A stretch of DNA of 64,000 bases from Verrucomicrobiaceae bacterium (GTDB lineage Bacteria > Verrucomicrobiota > Verrucomicrobiia > Verrucomicrobiales > Akkermansiaceae): NCBI GenBank assembly GCA_027484055.1, contig JAIXQH010000070.1:62001-126000 (forward strand), written 5' to 3'. The translations under genes were made by a program, and so were the position numbers. Positions 53,979 through 63,273 of the stretch are shown piece by piece; the stretch's first letter is position 1; every line of letters starts with the position of its first letter. The notes beneath the pieces were generated by a model that was given only the letters and a program-made list of their open reading frames with translations, made no database searches and was not told where the DNA came from.

Positions 53979-54896
53979 TTAGGAGCGGAGTTGGAGTGAT
54001 AGCTCGGCGATGGTTTGGCAAAGAATGGGGAAGGAGATGCCAGCAGCGGCGGCGGCCTTGGGCAGCAGGCTGGTCTCGGTCATGCCGGGGATGGTATTGG
54101 CCTCCAGCACGTAGGGGCGATTCTGCGCGTCGAGCAGGACGTCCACGCGAGAGTAAATTTCCACGCCAAGCGCGCGATGAGCCGCGAGGGCGGCGGCTTG
54201 CACGGCCATGGTGGTTTCTAAATCAAGGTCCGCCGGGCAGAAATACTCACTGCCTTTCGCGCCGCTTAGCCAAGGGTATTTACTAGCCATGTCATAGACG
54301 CCGCCGGGCGGGGCGATGTGGACGATGGGAAGCGGCATGTCGTTCAGAATGCCGACGGTGAGCTCTTTGCCTGAGATGAATTCCTCGATCAGGATGTCGT
54401 TTCCAAAGGTCGCTGCGTCAGCGATGGCTGCAGCGGCATCTTCCTGATTACGAACGATGTGTACGCCCACGCTGGAGCCCTCACGCGGCGGCTTGACCAC
54501 GAAGGGAGCGGGAAATGAGGGGAGGCAGGGACCCTTGGAAACGTCGAGAATTTCCGCGCGCGGAGTGGGGACGTCGTGGGCTAGGAAAGCGGCTTTGGCC
54601 AAGTTTTTATCGAAGGCGAGGCGGCTGCTTGCCGAGCCAGCGCCGGTGTAGGGGATGCCGAGATTTTCCAAAATCGCCTGCAGGGTGCCGTCTTCGCCGA
54701 AGGTGCCGTGGATCGCGTTGAAGGCGAGTTCGGTGCCGTGTGGGAGATCCAAATCCCTCGTGGTGACGTCCACGCCCACGGCATCGAGTCCGAGTCCTTG
54801 GAGTGCCTTGAGTACGGCATTTCCCGTAGCGAGTGAAACCGCGCGTTCTGAACCTGGGCCACCCATCAGGACAGCGATTTTTTTTCCAGCAAGCAT
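53979..54896 (-). CDS. ddl: D-alanine--D-alanine ligase
   Basis: A 305-residue ATP-grasp ligase. It has LMGGPGSERAVSLATGNAVL, the P-loop region KPPREGSSVGVHIV, EEFISGKELTVGIL and the C-terminal Mg/ATP region LEANTIPGMTETSLLPKAA. It joins two D-alanines for the peptidoglycan stem peptide. It starts 24 bases after the murC-murB stop and ends one base before ftsQ begins. Confidence 0.95.
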   Translation of the reverse strand: MLAGKKIAVLMGGPGSERAVSLATGNAVLKALQGLGLDAVGVDVTTRDLDLPHGTELAFNAIHGTFGEDGTLQAILENLGIPYTGAGSASSRLAFDKNLAKAAFLAHDVPTPRAEILDVSKGPCLPSFPAPFVVKPPREGSSVGVHIVRNQEDAAAAIADAATFGNDILIEEFISGKELTVGILNDMPLPIVHIAPPGGVYDMASKYPWLSGAKGSEYFCPADLDLETTMAVQAAALAAHRALGVEIYSRVDVLLDAQNRPYVLEANTIPGMTETSLLPKAAAAAGISFPILCQTIAELSLQLRS

Positions 54897-54920
54897 GTGT
54901 GTTAGGCGATGAGGTGTGGA

Positions 54921-57221
54921 TTAAAAGGCGGCTTCGTCGTCGCCGAGGATTTTGATTTCTGTTTCGAGTTCGACTTGGCGGTCTTCGCGCGCTTTGTCCT
55001 GGATGAACTCGATGAGAGTGAGGATTTCCAAAGCAGAAGCACCACCTTGATTGATGACGAAATTTCCATGGACTTCGGAAATCGCCGCGTGGCCGCAGGT
55101 CGTGCCCTTGAGGCCCATCGAGTCGATGACTCGTCCGGCCGGGATGTATTCTGGGTTGCGGAAGGTACAGCCGGCAGACGCGGCGATGGGTTGGGAGGAT
55201 TTCCGTTTTTCACGCGAGGCGTCCCAGCGCTCTTTGATGTTTGCGGCGCTGTCGGCCTTGCCTTTGAAAACCGCTTGCAGGGCGAAATTCCGCCGTAGCT
55301 CCGGCACGTTGCGATACTGTGTGACGATTTCCTCGCGCTCGCGGGTGCGGATGACGCCGTCTTCGTCGAGGAAGGTCACGCGGACCACTTGGTCAAAGGT
55401 CTCGATGCCCATCGCTCCGGCGTTCATGCGCAGTGCGCCGCCGACATTCCCGGGGATGCCTTCCATCCATTCAAATCCGCCGATGCCACTGCCGCCGGCG
55501 ATGCTGGCCAGCTTTTTCAAACGCACGCCCGCGCCCGCCGTGACGTGGCCGCGTCCATCGACCGTGACTTCGGAAAAGACGCCGCCGCTCGGGTGAATCA
55601 CCGCGCCGCGGATGCCGCCGTCGCGGACGAGTAAATTCGACCCACGGCCGACGACGCGCACCGGGATGCCACGTTCGCGGCAGTAATCCACGAGGAAGGC
55701 GAAGCCGTAGAAACTATGAGGCTCGATCCAGAATTGAGCCGGGCCACCGACGAGCAGCGTGGTGTGGCGACTCATCGGCTCGTAAAGTTTCCCGTCGATC
55801 TCGCCCGGTGGCATGAGGCCGCGCATTTCTTCTAAAATTTTCAAATCCGCCGCGATGCGAGTCCCGGCTTCGTGAACATTTCCCGCGCCGAGGGTGATCA
55901 GTAAATCGCCGGGCTGGAGCGCGTGGCCCACGGCATGGTGGGCGGTGGCAAGGTCGGGCACCGAGGTGACGGGGATGTCACCGTGGAGTTTCATGGCTTC
56001 CACGAGCGTCTCCCCAGAAACGCCGTCGATTGGTTTTTCCGAGGCAGCATAGACGTCGGTGATGAAGACCATGTCGGCGGCTTGCAGGACTTTTCCAAAA
56101 TCATCTGCCAGCGCCTGCGTCCGGGTGTAGCGGTGCGGCTGGAACAGGACGATGACCCGCTTCGACTTCAGCGAGCGCGCGGTCTGCAAGGTTGCAGCCA
56201 GCTCCGAAGGGTGGTGGCCGTAGTCGTCCACGATGCGGTAGTTTGCCGAGAGGTATTTCGTTTCAAAACGCCGCTTGGCCCCGGCGAAAGTCGCGAGCGC
56301 GCGGGCGACGAGAGTGAATTCGGCACCGCAGCTATCGGCCAGAGCGATGGCGGCCAGCGCGTTGAGCACGTTGTGGTTTCCGGGGATGCCCAGTTCGACA
56401 TCACCGAGGACCTTGCCCTTTTTCGTGACGGTAAATGCCGAGGAGCCCTTGAGATCGCGGACATCGGTGGCGGTGTAGTCCGCTTCTTCCCAGCCGTAGG
56501 AAATGGCATTTTTACGACCGGCACAGACTTCACTGGCGACGGGATCTTCCGCGCAATAGACGATTTTTCCGGTCGTCTGCTCGGCAAGCTGGGTGAAGAC
56601 CTCCTTGATGTGGTCGATGTCGCGGTAAAAATCGAGATGCTCGGCCTCGATGTTGAGGATCACCGCGTGTTCGGGCCGGTAAAGGGCGAGCGTGCCGTCG
56701 CTTTCATCGCCCTCGGCCACCATGAACTCGCCGTCTTCCGACCATTTTGCGTTCGCGCCGAGGATGGGGATTTCCGCGCCGACGTAGTGGCTGGGCTTGT
56801 GGCCGGCCTCGCGGAGGACGTGGGCCGTCATCGAGGAAGTCGTTGTTTTCCCGTGGGTTCCGGAAATGACGATGCCTTTTTTCGTGTGGAGAATCGCCGC
56901 AAGGCACTCGGCCCGGCGGAGGAGTGGGGTCTTGGCTTTTTTGGCGGCGGCGTAGGCGGGGTTCTCCGGTTTGATGGCGGAGGAATAAACGACGATGTCG
57001 GCTTTTTTGACCGCAGCTGCCGTATGAGGTGAGGAAAAAACGAGGCCCACGCCCTGCATCCGCTCGGTCTCGGCGGTGGTGACGCGGTCGGAGCCGCTGA
57101 CTTTATGACCCATGCCGAGCAGCAGGAGGGCAAGCCCGCTCATGCCGGATCCGGCCACGCCGATGAGATGGATGTGGAGAGGAGTCGTGCGGTCGGTCAG
57201 GCGCTTGCTAAGGTCGATCAT
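54921..57221 (-). CDS. murC-murB: Bifunctional MurC-MurB fusion
   Basis: A 766-residue fusion. The N-terminal MurC part (1-455) has HLIGVAGSGMSGLALLLLG, the ATP motif SGTHGKTTTSSM and YGHHPSELAATLQTARSLKS. The C-terminal MurB part (about 465-766) has LLVGGPAQFWIEP, GRGSNLLVRDGG, EGIPGNVGGALRMNAGA and AASAGCTFRNPEYIPAG, including the FAD-binding and catalytic segments. It performs two steps, MurC adding L-alanine to UDP-MurNAc and MurB reducing UDP-GlcNAc-enolpyruvate. The ATG at 57221 overlaps the murG stop (ATGA). No separate murB is needed here. Confidence 0.93.
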   Translation of the reverse strand: MIDLSKRLTDRTTPLHIHLIGVAGSGMSGLALLLLGMGHKVSGSDRVTTAETERMQGVGLVFSSPHTAAAVKKADIVVYSSAIKPENPAYAAAKKAKTPLLRRAECLAAILHTKKGIVISGTHGKTTTSSMTAHVLREAGHKPSHYVGAEIPILGANAKWSEDGEFMVAEGDESDGTLALYRPEHAVILNIEAEHLDFYRDIDHIKEVFTQLAEQTTGKIVYCAEDPVASEVCAGRKNAISYGWEEADYTATDVRDLKGSSAFTVTKKGKVLGDVELGIPGNHNVLNALAAIALADSCGAEFTLVARALATFAGAKRRFETKYLSANYRIVDDYGHHPSELAATLQTARSLKSKRVIVLFQPHRYTRTQALADDFGKVLQAADMVFITDVYAASEKPIDGVSGETLVEAMKLHGDIPVTSVPDLATAHHAVGHALQPGDLLITLGAGNVHEAGTRIAADLKILEEMRGLMPPGEIDGKLYEPMSRHTTLLVGGPAQFWIEPHSFYGFAFLVDYCRERGIPVRVVGRGSNLLVRDGGIRGAVIHPSGGVFSEVTVDGRGHVTAGAGVRLKKLASIAGGSGIGGFEWMEGIPGNVGGALRMNAGAMGIETFDQVVRVTFLDEDGVIRTREREEIVTQYRNVPELRRNFALQAVFKGKADSAANIKERWDASREKRKSSQPIAASAGCTFRNPEYIPAGRVIDSMGLKGTTCGHAAISEVHGNFVINQGGASALEILTLIEFIQDKAREDRQVELETEIKILGDDEAAF

Positions 57222-58312
57222 GATGGAGTGAGAGTGGCTTCGATGGCAGCACAAATCCGATCTGCGGCGTCAGGAACGGCGAGTGCGCGAGCGGCTTGTG
57301 TCATGCGCTGGTGGCTTGGCAAGTCTTGCAGGATGGAAGTGGCCAACGCGGCGAGTTTTTTCGCATCGAGATCTCGTTCTTGGATGAGGATGGCGGCTCC
57401 TGCAGAAGCAAAAACCTCGGCATTTCGGGTTTGGTGATCGTCCGCCGCGTAAGGATAAGGAACTAGAATGGAGGGGTGCCCGGCGCTGGCGATTTCCGTC
57501 AAGCTCGACGCACCAGACCGTGCGATCACCAAGTCGGCGATGGCGTAGGCGGAGGGCATTTGATCGCAAAATCCCAGCACTTTGTAACCGGGGTGGCCGT
57601 TAGCGATGTCACTGACGCGTTGGAAATCCGTCGGTCCGGCGATGTGGAGGACCTGCACGTCTGGCGGTAGGCTCGGTGCGGATTCGGCGCTTAATTCATT
57701 GAGTCTGCGTGCGCCTTGGCTGCCGCCGGTGACGACGATGGTGCGCTTGGCCGGGTCCAGCTCGAAACGCGCGGCGGCGGCTTCACGCGTCGGAAGCTGT
57801 GCGATTTCCGGGCGGACTGGTGTGCCCGTGGTGAGGGTTTCCCGCTTGGGGAAAAATGATTTTGCGGCGTCCAGCCCAAGGAACACCTGGGTGCAAAATC
57901 GACTCGTCAGCACATTCGCGCGGCCGGGGCGGGCGTTTGAGTCGTGGATGAATGTTTTCAGGCCGAGTCGATGCCCGGCATACACGGGCGGCAGCGAAGT
58001 GAAGCCGCCCATGCCAAGCACGGCGTCTGCCTGGAAGCCCTTGATGACGCGCTTGCAGTGGCCGATGGAACCCCACATTTTCCAGAGAAATGGCAGCATC
58101 CTTGGCGAGAGCGTGGGCGGCTTGGCCACGGCGGGCATGGTCTTAAAGTCGAGGTGCGAGTATTTCGCGGAGGCTTGTGAATCGACCTTCTTTTCCGAGA
58201 TCAGCAGCAACACCTCATGCCCCCTCGCGCGCAGGGCTTCACCGACGGCGATGCCGGGGAAGAGATGACCGCCAGTGCCACCACAGGCGATGAGAATTTT
58301 ATGAGATTTAGA
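57218..58312 (-). CDS. murG: UDP-GlcNAc transferase MurG
   Basis: A 364-residue glycosyltransferase. The N-terminal G-loop is IACGGTGGHLFPGIAVGEAL, followed by GMGGFTSLPPVYAGHRLGLK; the C-terminal nucleotide-sugar site has VVTGGSQGARRLNELSAES and ARSGASSLTEIASAGHPSIL. It makes lipid II at the cytoplasmic face of the membrane. The GTG at 58312 was chosen because SKSHKILIACGG begins there; an upstream TTG at 58357 adds 15 atypical residues. Confidence 0.93.
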   Translation of the reverse strand, partial: SKSHKILIACGGTGGHLFPGIAVGEALRARGHEVLLLISEKKVDSQASAKYSHLDFKTMPAVAKPPTLSPRMLPFLWKMWGSIGHCKRVIKGFQADAVLGMGGFTSLPPVYAGHRLGLKTFIHDSNARPGRANVLTSRFCTQVFLGLDAAKSFFPKRETLTTGTPVRPEIAQLPTREAAAARFELDPAKRTIVVTGGSQGARRLNELSAESAPSLPPDVQVLHIAGPTDFQRVSDIANGHPGYKVLGFCDQMPSAYAIADLVIARSGASSLTEIASAGHPSILVPYPYAADDHQTRNAEVFASAGAAILIQERDLDAKKLAALATSILQDLPSHQRMTQAARALAVPDAADRICAAIEATLTPS

Positions 58313-58444
58313 CACAAGCGGGTGAGTGAAAAGCCAATGCGGGACGTTAGAAATCAAGTTCCAACGCCCTTTCGGCTAAGAATTAAACAAATACGGATTA
58401 TCCGGCAATGCTCAAAGTGCCCTCATCCGTGGATTTTTTGGAAA

Positions 58445-59314
58445 TCAGCGCACCACCTCAGTTCCGACGCCGCCGTCGGTGAAAATTTCCAGCAAAAGGG
58501 CGTGCGGCAGGCGACCATCGACAAAGTGGACCTTCCGCACACCGGCGTTGAGCGCGTCCACGGCGCTGCGGATTTTCGGGATCATGCCGCCGGAGATAGT
58601 GCCGTCGGTGATCATGGCATCGGCCTCTTTGCGGGTGACGGATTTGATCAAAGAGCTGGGGTCCTTGGGATCGGCGAGTAGGCCGGGCACGTCGGAAAGG
58701 TAAACGAGCTTGGCGACGCGGAGCTCCTTGGCGAGCGCAGCCGCAGCGAGGTCGGCATTGATATTCAAAGGCTTACCCGTGGCAAGCTCGGCAGCGAGCG
58801 GGGAAATCACCGGGACAATCCCTGCGCGGTGGGCGGCGTCCATGTGGGTCATCTGGCAGCCGACGACTTCGCCGACGCGGCCAAGATCCACCCGATTTCC
58901 CGCTGCGTCGGTGCCTTTGATTTTCTCTCCGAGAAAGACGTCATTGCCTGGGATGCCCACGGCTTTTCCGCCGTAGTTGCGGATCATGCGGACGAGGCCG
59001 GGGTTGATTTCTTCTGAGAGAACGCGGGCGACGATGTCGATGGCCTCGTCGGTCGTGACGCGGAAGCCGCCGACGAATTTCGCCTCAAGCCCGGCCGCTT
59101 CCATGGCGGCGGAGATGGCCTTGCCGCCGCCGTGGACGACGATGGGATTGATGCCGGCGACTTCGAGAAAAACGATGTCGCGCATGATTTTGGCGACGAG
59201 TTCCGGGTCTTCCATGGCCGAGCCGCCCATTTTAATGAGGAAGGTTTTCCCACGAAAGGCTTGCAGGTAGGGCAGGGCTTCGATGAGGGAGTTGGCTTTT
59301 TCGATGGGGTCCAT
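58445..59314 (-). CDS. argB: N-acetylglutamate kinase
   Basis: A 289-residue amino-acid kinase of normal ArgB length. Motifs are FLIKMGGSAMEDPELVAKI, PIVVHGGGKAISAAMEAAGL, NINADLAAAALAKEL and the C-terminal GGMIPKIRSAVDALNAGVRK. It phosphorylates N-acetylglutamate in arginine synthesis. It is nine bases after the CHASE2-like gene on the same strand, so it may share its transcript. No other arginine genes are in the window. Confidence 0.94.
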   Translation of the reverse strand: MDPIEKANSLIEALPYLQAFRGKTFLIKMGGSAMEDPELVAKIMRDIVFLEVAGINPIVVHGGGKAISAAMEAAGLEAKFVGGFRVTTDEAIDIVARVLSEEINPGLVRMIRNYGGKAVGIPGNDVFLGEKIKGTDAAGNRVDLGRVGEVVGCQMTHMDAAHRAGIVPVISPLAAELATGKPLNINADLAAAALAKELRVAKLVYLSDVPGLLADPKDPSSLIKSVTRKEADAMITDGTISGGMIPKIRSAVDALNAGVRKVHFVDGRLPHALLLEIFTDGGVGTEVVR

Positions 59315-59323
59315 GGCAGGTGC

Positions 59324-60712
59324 TTATTTTGAGCGAGTTGTGCGCTTGGCGGAGGCGACTTTTTTTGCAGCGGTTTTCTTGGCTGGAGCTTTTGTCGCTT
59401 CAGGCTCAGGTGTGGGTTCCGGTGGGCGAATGGGCTCGGGGATGTTGGGGATTTGCTGGGGGCGCCGGTAGGCCAGGGCCAGCGCGCTGAGTAAAATCGT
59501 AATCATGGCAAGCCCCGGCAGCCAAATCGAAAAAATCCCCAGTGCGAGCCATTGCGCGGAGAGAATGACGCCGCCGATGACGATGCCGCCAAGGCTGCGA
59601 AGATCGTTCGAGACCGATGTGAGCCGACCGATGATGCAGAGAAGCAACGCCAAGCAGCCGAGCTCGATGCCTGCGGAAAGCCGAGGAAATGACTGTGGCT
59701 CAGTGAGTGCACCGTCGCTGGCGAGCGTGGTGATGATGCCAGATAGGCTATTTGAAAAGTCCCGGGTGCTCGGCTCGGCGGCGCTTTGATCGTCGCGTAA
59801 AATCACGGGATCGGGCGCAGTTGCGGGGAAGATTTTCGCGTCAGCGTCGATGAGGGATTCGGCGGAAACGGTGGCGAAGGCGGGTTGGTTTTGAACGGGT
59901 TGATCGAGCCGTCCGTAGGGATCGATGCGGATGACCGCGCCATTTGGGCCGAGCCGGATGCATTCACCGAGCCGGATTTCCACTTGGTCGAGCGGTGTTT
60001 TGAGACGCTGGAGGACGGTGAGCAGGGGAAATGAAAAGACGATCCGGTCCTCCCAGCGCGCGAGCAGATGAATGGATTTCCCCGGCGCTTCGCTTTCTAG
60101 GCGCGAGAATCCTCCTAGGGCATTTTCCCCGCCTAGGACGAGCGCTGGGATGGGAATCCGGTTCACAAGTGGGAGATTTGCCAAGTCGCCATGGACGGTT
60201 GATTCCGGGACCGAACCACGCCGGAATGGCGGCGGCATGACGCCGGGGACGGCCCCGCGAGTGAGCGGTGCGGCCATCACGAGGCAGTCGAAGCGAGTGA
60301 GAACTTTCTCCAAGGCACCTAGGCCGATCGGGTCAGGCGCTTCCCAATTCAGCATGGCGGCGCAGGCGGCCTGAGTTTTCCCCAAGCGCAGGAGATTGCT
60401 GAAAATCACCGCCATGTCCACCGGTGCGGGCGGGGAGGATTGGAAAAATCCTTTGGGGTCATCTTGCAGTGCGACCACCGTCGGCGCGTGTTTCGGGCTG
60501 GATTTCCTCTCGCCGGCCAGCACGCGCAAGCTCCATGGACGTTCCGCGCTACCATTTCCCGAGATGAAAAGCGGTGGATTCGCGAACCCCCGTGCGACGG
60601 TCTGGAATGCCACCCGATCCACCTCGCTGCCGGGTAGAAATTTCCACGCTCCCACGCCAGCCGCCGCAGCCAGCGTCAGGACACCGCAACGTCGGTAAAA
60701 CGAGCCATTCAC
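59324..60712 (-). CDS. CHASE2-like membrane protein
   Basis: A 462-residue protein. The start GTG at 60712 overlaps the stop of the upstream kinase gene (GTGA). It has an N-terminal transmembrane helix (GVLTLAAAAGVGAWKF), an extracytoplasmic region (about 40-310) similar in plan to CHASE2 (VVALQDDPKGFF, then AVIFSNLLRLGKTQAACAAM, and IPALVLGGENALGGF), three further hydrophobic segments (about 350-425) and a lysine/alanine/proline-rich cytoplasmic tail (PAKKTAAKKVASAKRTT). CHASE2 domains are usually sensors fused to cyclases or kinases; no output domain is present here. Function is unknown. Confidence 0.62.
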   Translation of the reverse strand: MNGSFYRRCGVLTLAAAAGVGAWKFLPGSEVDRVAFQTVARGFANPPLFISGNGSAERPWSLRVLAGERKSSPKHAPTVVALQDDPKGFFQSSPPAPVDMAVIFSNLLRLGKTQAACAAMLNWEAPDPIGLGALEKVLTRFDCLVMAAPLTRGAVPGVMPPPFRRGSVPESTVHGDLANLPLVNRIPIPALVLGGENALGGFSRLESEAPGKSIHLLARWEDRIVFSFPLLTVLQRLKTPLDQVEIRLGECIRLGPNGAVIRIDPYGRLDQPVQNQPAFATVSAESLIDADAKIFPATAPDPVILRDDQSAAEPSTRDFSNSLSGIITTLASDGALTEPQSFPRLSAGIELGCLALLLCIIGRLTSVSNDLRSLGGIVIGGVILSAQWLALGIFSIWLPGLAMITILLSALALAYRRPQQIPNIPEPIRPPEPTPEPEATKAPAKKTAAKKVASAKRTTRSK

Positions 60713-61671
60713 TTTTCCAAGCGGCGGATCGCCCCGAGCACCGGTGCGAGTGGGGATTCCAAGGCGGTGCCAGCGGTCACCTCTCCCAGCAGCCGAGCCG
60801 CCGTGGCGATGTGCGGGCGATACCACTCGTCGCCACGATTTTTGACGATATTTCCGTAAGCACCAAGCGCCTGCATCAGTCGCTGCGCCGCACATTCGTG
60901 GAACAGCGTCTCAATCGGGCGCTCATCGGCGATTTCCTCCCACAGCGAGAGCAACGCCTCGCGTTCTTTCGCCGTGTGGTCGAGGTAGGGATCGAAAATG
61001 AGCGACGCTAAATCATACTCTTGGCGACCGCGGCGGAGGCCTTGGAAGTCGATGAGCCAGACTTTTTCATCCTTGATGAGGAGATTCTGCGATTGGAAAT
61101 CCCGGTGGACCAGGTGCCGCGCCACCGTGCCGAGACGCTCGGCCAGATTTTTGAAAACCGGATCGGCCCGCAGTCCACTCGCATCCATCCCGAGAAAATC
61201 CTCGACCATGAACTCGAAAAAATACTCCTGCTCCCAGCGATAAAGCGCCGCGTCGAAGGGCGGCATCAGGTGAAAATCCTTGGCTGGCTTCGCGTAAAAC
61301 AATTTATCAACCTGCTCGAAGGCCGAACGATAATACGGCAGCCGTTCTGCGAATGGGCGGTCTTTCATCGACAGAAGGTCCACATCCCCAAGGTCTTCCA
61401 CCAAAACAACTCGATGCCGTGCGCGTTCGTGGATGATACTCGGCACGCGCAATTTTGCCTGTTTCAGGAAATGAGCCACGGGGATGAACTGCTCATTGTC
61501 CTCGCGGTCCTCATTCCAGTGGATGCCGATGAATGGCTCATGCACCGGAGTTTTCACCCGCACGATCGTCCGCCCAGAAGCACCGCGTTTGATCGGCTCA
61601 AGCCGGATCTGTACCGTCGGGTCCACTCCCAGAAACTGGCGTGCGGTGGAAAGAATCGCTTCGGTTGGCAT
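60709..61671 (-). CDS. AmgK-like sugar phosphotransferase (APH family)
   Basis: A 320-residue phosphotransferase of the aminoglycoside-phosphotransferase fold. The nucleotide-binding lysine region is IKRGASGRTIVRVK, followed by HRVVLVEDLGDVDLL, the catalytic loop HRDFQSQNLLIKDEK and the metal motif VWLIDFQGLRRGRQEYDLAS. This layout is that of AmgK, which phosphorylates MurNAc and GlcNAc in peptidoglycan recycling. The start ATG at 61671 fits; a GTG-like start ten residues upstream is possible. Its close link with the wall cluster supports a recycling role; the expected nucleotidyltransferase MurU is not adjacent. Confidence 0.78.
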   Translation of the reverse strand: MPTEAILSTARQFLGVDPTVQIRLEPIKRGASGRTIVRVKTPVHEPFIGIHWNEDREDNEQFIPVAHFLKQAKLRVPSIIHERARHRVVLVEDLGDVDLLSMKDRPFAERLPYYRSAFEQVDKLFYAKPAKDFHLMPPFDAALYRWEQEYFFEFMVEDFLGMDASGLRADPVFKNLAERLGTVARHLVHRDFQSQNLLIKDEKVWLIDFQGLRRGRQEYDLASLIFDPYLDHTAKEREALLSLWEEIADERPIETLFHECAAQRLMQALGAYGNIVKNRGDEWYRPHIATAARLLGEVTAGTALESPLAPVLGAIRRLEK

Positions 61672-61765
61672 GGGCGGCACAAGACTAACGTGAAACCCCA
61701 CCTTTCTGCCAAGGGAAATCCAAGGCGCGACTCACGGTGGCGTTCGGACTATTGAAGATTTTTGA

Positions 61766-61851
61766 ACCGCCAAGAGGCCAAGAGCGCCAAGTTTTAAGAG
61801 CAGAAACCAAATTCTTCGTACTTAGCTTGGCGTTCTTGGCAGCTTGGCGGT
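61766..61851. repeat. Imperfect 26-bp inverted repeat element
   Basis: ACCGCCAAGAGGCCAAGAGC begins the left arm (61766-61791); the right arm at 61826-61851, when reverse complemented, matches at about 23 of 26 bases. Each arm contains three CCAAG units. It lies in the promoter side of nth and upstream of the kinase gene, and looks like a small non-autonomous palindromic element. Confidence 0.65.
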
Positions 61852-61927
61852 GTGAATCATTCTTTATCCGCGGCAGATCCAAATTTCGCACCCTTGTATT
61901 TCTCCGCCACCTCAAGAAACTCCGCCC

Positions 61928-62563
61928 ATGCTCAAGCAACAACGTGCGAATCATCTTCTGCGCCGGCTCCACGAACTTTACCCAGAAACGCCGATCCCGC
62001 TTGATCACAAAGACCCCTTCACCCTCCTCATCGCGGTCCTGCTATCCGCCCAATGCACCGACGTCCGGGTCAATCTTGTCACCCCCGCCCTGTTCGCCCT
62101 CGCCGACACCCCGCAAGCGATGATGCTCGTTCCCGTTGAGGAAATCAAAGCGATCATCCGCCCCTGCGGCCTCTCGCCGAAGAAATCCGCTGCCATTTCT
62201 GAGTTGTCTAAAATCTTGGTCGAGCGCTACGACGGCCAGGTACCGCAAGATTTCGAGGCGCTGGAATCGCTGCCCGGCGTCGGTCATAAAACCGCCTCCG
62301 TCGTCATGGCCCAGAGCTTCGGCGTCCCCGCCTTCCCGGTGGACACCCACATCCACCGCCTTGCGAAACGCTGGAAACTCACCCCTGGTAAAAACGTCGT
62401 CCAGACGGAGCGGGATTTGAAAAAACTCTTCCCCCGCGAGTCATGGAACCGCCTGCATTTACAAATCATCTTCTACGGCCGCGAACATTGCAGCGCGAGA
62501 GGCTGCGATGGGAAAAGCTGCCTGCTCTGCGTCGAGCTGTTTGGCTCCGCTGCCAAAAGTTAG
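61928..62563 (+). CDS. nth: Endonuclease III (DNA glycosylase/AP lyase)
   Basis: A 211-residue HhH glycosylase. The helix-hairpin-helix motif is LESLPGVGHKTASVVMAQSF, with the catalytic lysine in GHKTAS and the catalytic aspartate in FPVDTHIHRLAKRWKL. It removes oxidised pyrimidines in base-excision repair. The C-terminal cysteines (HCSARGCDGKSCLLC) follow the spacing x4-x4-x2 instead of the classical x6-x2-x5, so the iron-sulfur cluster may be arranged differently. Confidence 0.93.
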   Translation: MLKQQRANHLLRRLHELYPETPIPLDHKDPFTLLIAVLLSAQCTDVRVNLVTPALFALADTPQAMMLVPVEEIKAIIRPCGLSPKKSAAISELSKILVERYDGQVPQDFEALESLPGVGHKTASVVMAQSFGVPAFPVDTHIHRLAKRWKLTPGKNVVQTERDLKKLFPRESWNRLHLQIIFYGREHCSARGCDGKSCLLCVELFGSAAKS

Positions 62564-62689
62564 TTACCTGAGTCTAATAAGGAGTGGCGGATTCCGATCC
62601 GCTGAAGCCCTCACCGTTCTGAAAATTCTCGACCAACTCTCTTTTTCCCGCCATTCAATGACGGAACTAAATCCACGCTTCTCCCAAAA

Positions 62690-63139
62690 ATGCGAATCGC
62701 ACTTATAGCGAGCTTTGTCGCTCTTACAGCCTTACTAGTAGTGACGGCATCAAGCTACTCGCAGAGCTTTCTGTGGAACATTACACGGGACGAACTACCA
62801 GACGGCAGGGACTCTATTACCGTGGTGCAGTCTGTAGTAGGCTACTTGTGTATCGGCTCATTTTCCGTTGATAGAGATTGGTTCGTGGCGATGAAGCCAT
62901 CGTTTGATCCTGTACAAGAAGGGCACGAAGGACTCCGGTTTAGCCGTTCAAAAGAAGAATACGGGCTGTCTAGGGCGCTATTCCGTATCAATACGAATTA
63001 CGTTAACTCTAAGTCGATCTCGATTCATTACACGGCAATCATCATTCCATTGCTGATTCTTTGCCTTGTGCTTTGGGAAATCCAAAGTCGAACAAAGACT
63101 AAATCAAACAATGAAGAGGCAGATCAAGTCGCGCCATGA
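62690..63139 (+). CDS. Small membrane protein, lower GC
   Basis: A 149-residue protein with a signal-anchor helix (MRIALIASFVALTALLVVTA) and a C-terminal helix (AIIIPLLILCLVLWEI). The middle is polar (RDELPDGRDSITVVQSVVGY) and the tail carries K/E residues. No family is recognised. Codon use is more AT-rich than in the neighbours, which may mean recent acquisition. It is followed by another small membrane-protein frame. Confidence 0.5.
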   Translation: MRIALIASFVALTALLVVTASSYSQSFLWNITRDELPDGRDSITVVQSVVGYLCIGSFSVDRDWFVAMKPSFDPVQEGHEGLRFSRSKEEYGLSRALFRINTNYVNSKSISIHYTAIIIPLLILCLVLWEIQSRTKTKSNNEEADQVAP

Positions 63140-63273
63140 CTACTCCTACCAGCCTCTCTGTTTCGATGATTTCCCCTAATTCAAAATCCAACCCCGCGAT
63201 CAACGCTAGCCCTCGCTGATAGGGCTACGTGCTCTTTGACGCTCCGACAAAAAACTACATTCTGACAACACCG

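Noticed and set aside
55923-57032. A 369-residue open frame antisense to murC
   Set aside because: It lies wholly inside murC-murB, whose catalytic motifs are unmistakable; the shadow has no motif.
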